A stretch of DNA of 7,721 bases from JALXCG01 sp026991065 [NCBI: Gemmatimonadota bacterium] (lineage in GTDB: Bacteria; GCA-2686955), in NCBI GenBank assembly GCA_026991065.1, contig JALXCG010000164.1, positions 1 to 7,721 of the forward strand. The letters run 5' to 3'. Shown one piece after another: positions 6,651-7,721 of this stretch. The first letter of the stretch is position 1; each line of letters starts with the position of its first letter. A program made the position numbers and the translations under genes. The notes under the pieces are model-generated. The model saw only the letters and a program-made list of their open reading frames with translations, ran no database searches and had not been told where the DNA came from.

Positions 6651-6705
6651 ATGTGCAGAAAGTGGGCGAAGAATTCCCCGCGGCACCCGTGGATTTTCTG
6701 CAAAT
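6651..6705. repeat. 11-bp imperfect inverted repeat, 33-bp spacer
   Basis: ATGTGCAGAAA at 6651-6661 is mirrored by TTTCTGCAAAT at 6695-6705, with 10 of 11 positions matching. The repeat ends exactly where the ComM-type stop codon begins. The centre-to-centre distance is about 44 bp, close to four helical turns, which would suit a protein bound at two sites on one face of DNA. With a 33-bp spacer and no T-run it is a poor intrinsic terminator. Chance cannot be excluded. Confidence 0.4.
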
Positions 6706-7721
6706 TTATGTCCTGGAGAGAGTTCCGCGCGCTCCCTCCAGCCGCAGCCGATAGGAGAGCGCCTCGTCGACAGATGCCGCTCGAATCGCGCCATCGTTCT
6801 GCGCCAGATCCTCAATGGTCCGCGCAACCCGGAGCACACGCCCCTGCCCGCGCGCGCTGAGCAGGCCCGCGGCGAGCGCGTGGCGCAGCGCTTCCCGGGC
6901 TGCCGGTTCCATTCCCGGCCCGGCGGCAAGCTGAGCCGGCCCAAGGTCGGAGTTGGCCGGTCCACAGCCGAGGCGCGCATTGCGCTCTGCGCTAAGCTCC
7001 CGCGCCGCAACGACCCGCGCCCTGACCACAGCGGAGGACTCCTCCCGGCTCCCGACCTCAACCGCCAGCGAGAGCTGCGCGAGCGGCAACTCCGCCAGTT
7101 CCACGCTCACATCGAAGCGGTCGAGAAGAGGACCGGAGATGCGGCTGTTGTAGGCGCGGATCCGTGATTCGGTGCAGGTGCAACGCGCACTGGGACTCCC
7201 GTAGTAGCCGCAGGGACAGGGGTTGGTGGCCGCAACCAACATGAATGCCGCGGGGAAGAGCAGGCGTTCACGGGCACGGGCGATCTCGACCTGCCGATCC
7301 TCCAACGGCTGCCGCAACAACTCCAGTACAGAGCGCCGAAACTCCGTAAGCTCATCGAGGAAAAGCACACCGCGATGCGCCAAACTCACCTCTCCCGGCA
7401 GAATCGGCACCCCACCGCCCACCATCCCCTGCTCCGAGATGGTGTGGTGGGGAGCCCGGAAGGGACGTTCCCGCAGCAACCCGCTTCCCCCGAGCCGCGC
7501 TGCGCTGTGAATCCGCGTCACATCGATCGCCTCGGCCGTCGTCAATCTCGGCAGAATGCCACTCAGGCAGCGCGCGAGAAGCGTTTTCCCCACTCCGGGT
7601 GGCCCCGAAAGCAGAAGATTGTGCCCTCCCGCCGCGGCGATCTCCAAAGCGCGGCGCGCGGATGCTTGCCCGCGCACGACACTCAGGTCAGGCGGATCGC
7701 TGCGGGCAAAGCCCCGGGAGG
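6706..7721 (-). CDS. comM: ComM/YifB family AAA+ protein (Mg-chelatase-like), 5' partial
   Basis: About 337 C-terminal residues of a protein that is usually near 500 residues are present. The frame runs off the right edge in phase, and residues before the GTG at 7677 (DPPDLSVV) still match the family, so that GTG is internal. The missing part is the N-terminal Lon/S5-like domain. Visible motifs: Walker A GPPGVGKT (7582-7605), RPFRAPHHTIS, Walker B VLFLDE (7351-7368), NPCPCGYYG followed by RCTC, giving a four-cysteine, possibly zinc-binding loop, and GPLLDRFDV with a likely arginine finger. The C-terminal Mg-chelatase-like helical domain ends in DEALSYRLRLE. ComM in naturally transformable bacteria is a hexameric helicase promoting branch migration of incoming DNA. 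The family is also common in species not known to be transformable, so the role here is inferred. The stop is TAA. Confidence 0.92.
   Translation of the reverse strand, partial: SRGFARSDPPDLSVVRGQASARRALEIAAAGGHNLLLSGPPGVGKTLLARCLSGILPRLTTAEAIDVTRIHSAARLGGSGLLRERPFRAPHHTISEQGMVGGGVPILPGEVSLAHRGVLFLDELTEFRRSVLELLRQPLEDRQVEIARARERLLFPAAFMLVAATNPCPCGYYGSPSARCTCTESRIRAYNSRISGPLLDRFDVSVELAELPLAQLSLAVEVGSREESSAVVRARVVAARELSAERNARLGCGPANSDLGPAQLAAGPGMEPAAREALRHALAAGLLSARGQGRVLRVARTIEDLAQNDGAIRAASVDEALSYRLRLEGARGTLSRT

Larger units (their letters stand above)
6479..6705 (-). promoter_or_regulatory. Intergenic region upstream of the pseudo-receiver activator
   Basis: This is the longest non-coding stretch in the window (227 bp with the chosen start, 137 bp if the gene starts at 6568), so it is the best place for a promoter of the downstream signalling genes. 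The part from about 6600 to 6705 is less GC-rich than its surroundings. It contains an inverted repeat and a small hairpin, listed separately. A GATAAAA stretch on the minus strand (around 6615-6621) could be a -10 element, but no good -35 lies at the right distance. A GG-N10-GC match near 6667-6680 fits the sigma-54 invariant bases but little else. No confident promoter call is possible. Confidence 0.35.

Noticed and set aside
6667-6680. Possible sigma-54 promoter with GG-N10-GC spacing on the minus strand
   Set aside because: Only the invariant GG and GC and one T fit. The rest of the TGGCACG and TTGC consensus is missing, so chance in GC-rich DNA explains it.
6681-6697. Hairpin CCACGG/CCGCGG just after the comM stop as a terminator
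   Set aside because: The stem has a mismatch, the loop is only three bases, and there is no T-run downstream on the minus strand.
7675-7677. GTG as the start of the ComM-type gene
   Set aside because: The frame continues to the window edge and the residues upstream still match the family, so the true start is outside the window.

Overview
The window comes from a GC-rich bacterial chromosome. Every credible gene lies on the minus strand, so gene order reads from high to low coordinates. Two sigma-54-dependent activators imply a sigma-54-using, probably Gram-negative bacterium. The overall style (multidomain soluble histidine kinase, NtrC-type regulators, GTG starts, TGA stops, tight gene packing) would fit a deltaproteobacterial or related candidate-phylum lineage. 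Lineage cannot be settled from the sequence alone.

Layout in the direction of transcription: (1) the 3' two-thirds of a ComM/YifB-type AAA+ protein (7721-6706, cut by the window edge); (2) a 227-bp gap holding an 11-bp imperfect inverted repeat and a small hairpin; (3) an NtrC-type sigma-54 activator whose N-terminal receiver-like domain has lost the usual phosphorylation residues (6478-5030); (4) a 106-bp gap; (5) a soluble GAF-PAS-HisKA-HATPase histidine kinase (4923-3208); (6) a canonical NtrC-type response regulator (3211-1775); (7) a DusB-type tRNA-dihydrouridine synthase (1806-778); (8) LarB, the first enzyme of nickel-pincer nucleotide synthesis (781-26); (9) nine codons of a possible next gene, cut by the left edge.

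The last four complete genes (kinase, response regulator, dusB, larB) overlap one another by 4, 32 and 4 bp, and the putative left-edge ORF overlaps larB by 4 bp. This arrangement strongly suggests one translationally coupled operon. The pseudo-receiver activator lies just upstream with no obvious terminator between it and the kinase, so it may belong to the same transcript. Kinase and response regulator should form a cognate pair: a cytoplasmic signal acts on the GAF/PAS part, phosphate passes from His347 to Asp54, and the regulator drives sigma-54 promoters. The second activator probably responds to something other than phosphorylation. The dusB and larB genes look like housekeeping or cofactor genes in the same transcription unit, and a functional link to the signalling genes is not demonstrated.

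I see no mobile element, CRISPR array, rRNA or tRNA. I did not find a clearly new system. The points most worth a second look are the Cys/His cluster in the kinase sensor domain, the degenerate receiver, and the coupling of a two-component system to dusB and larB.
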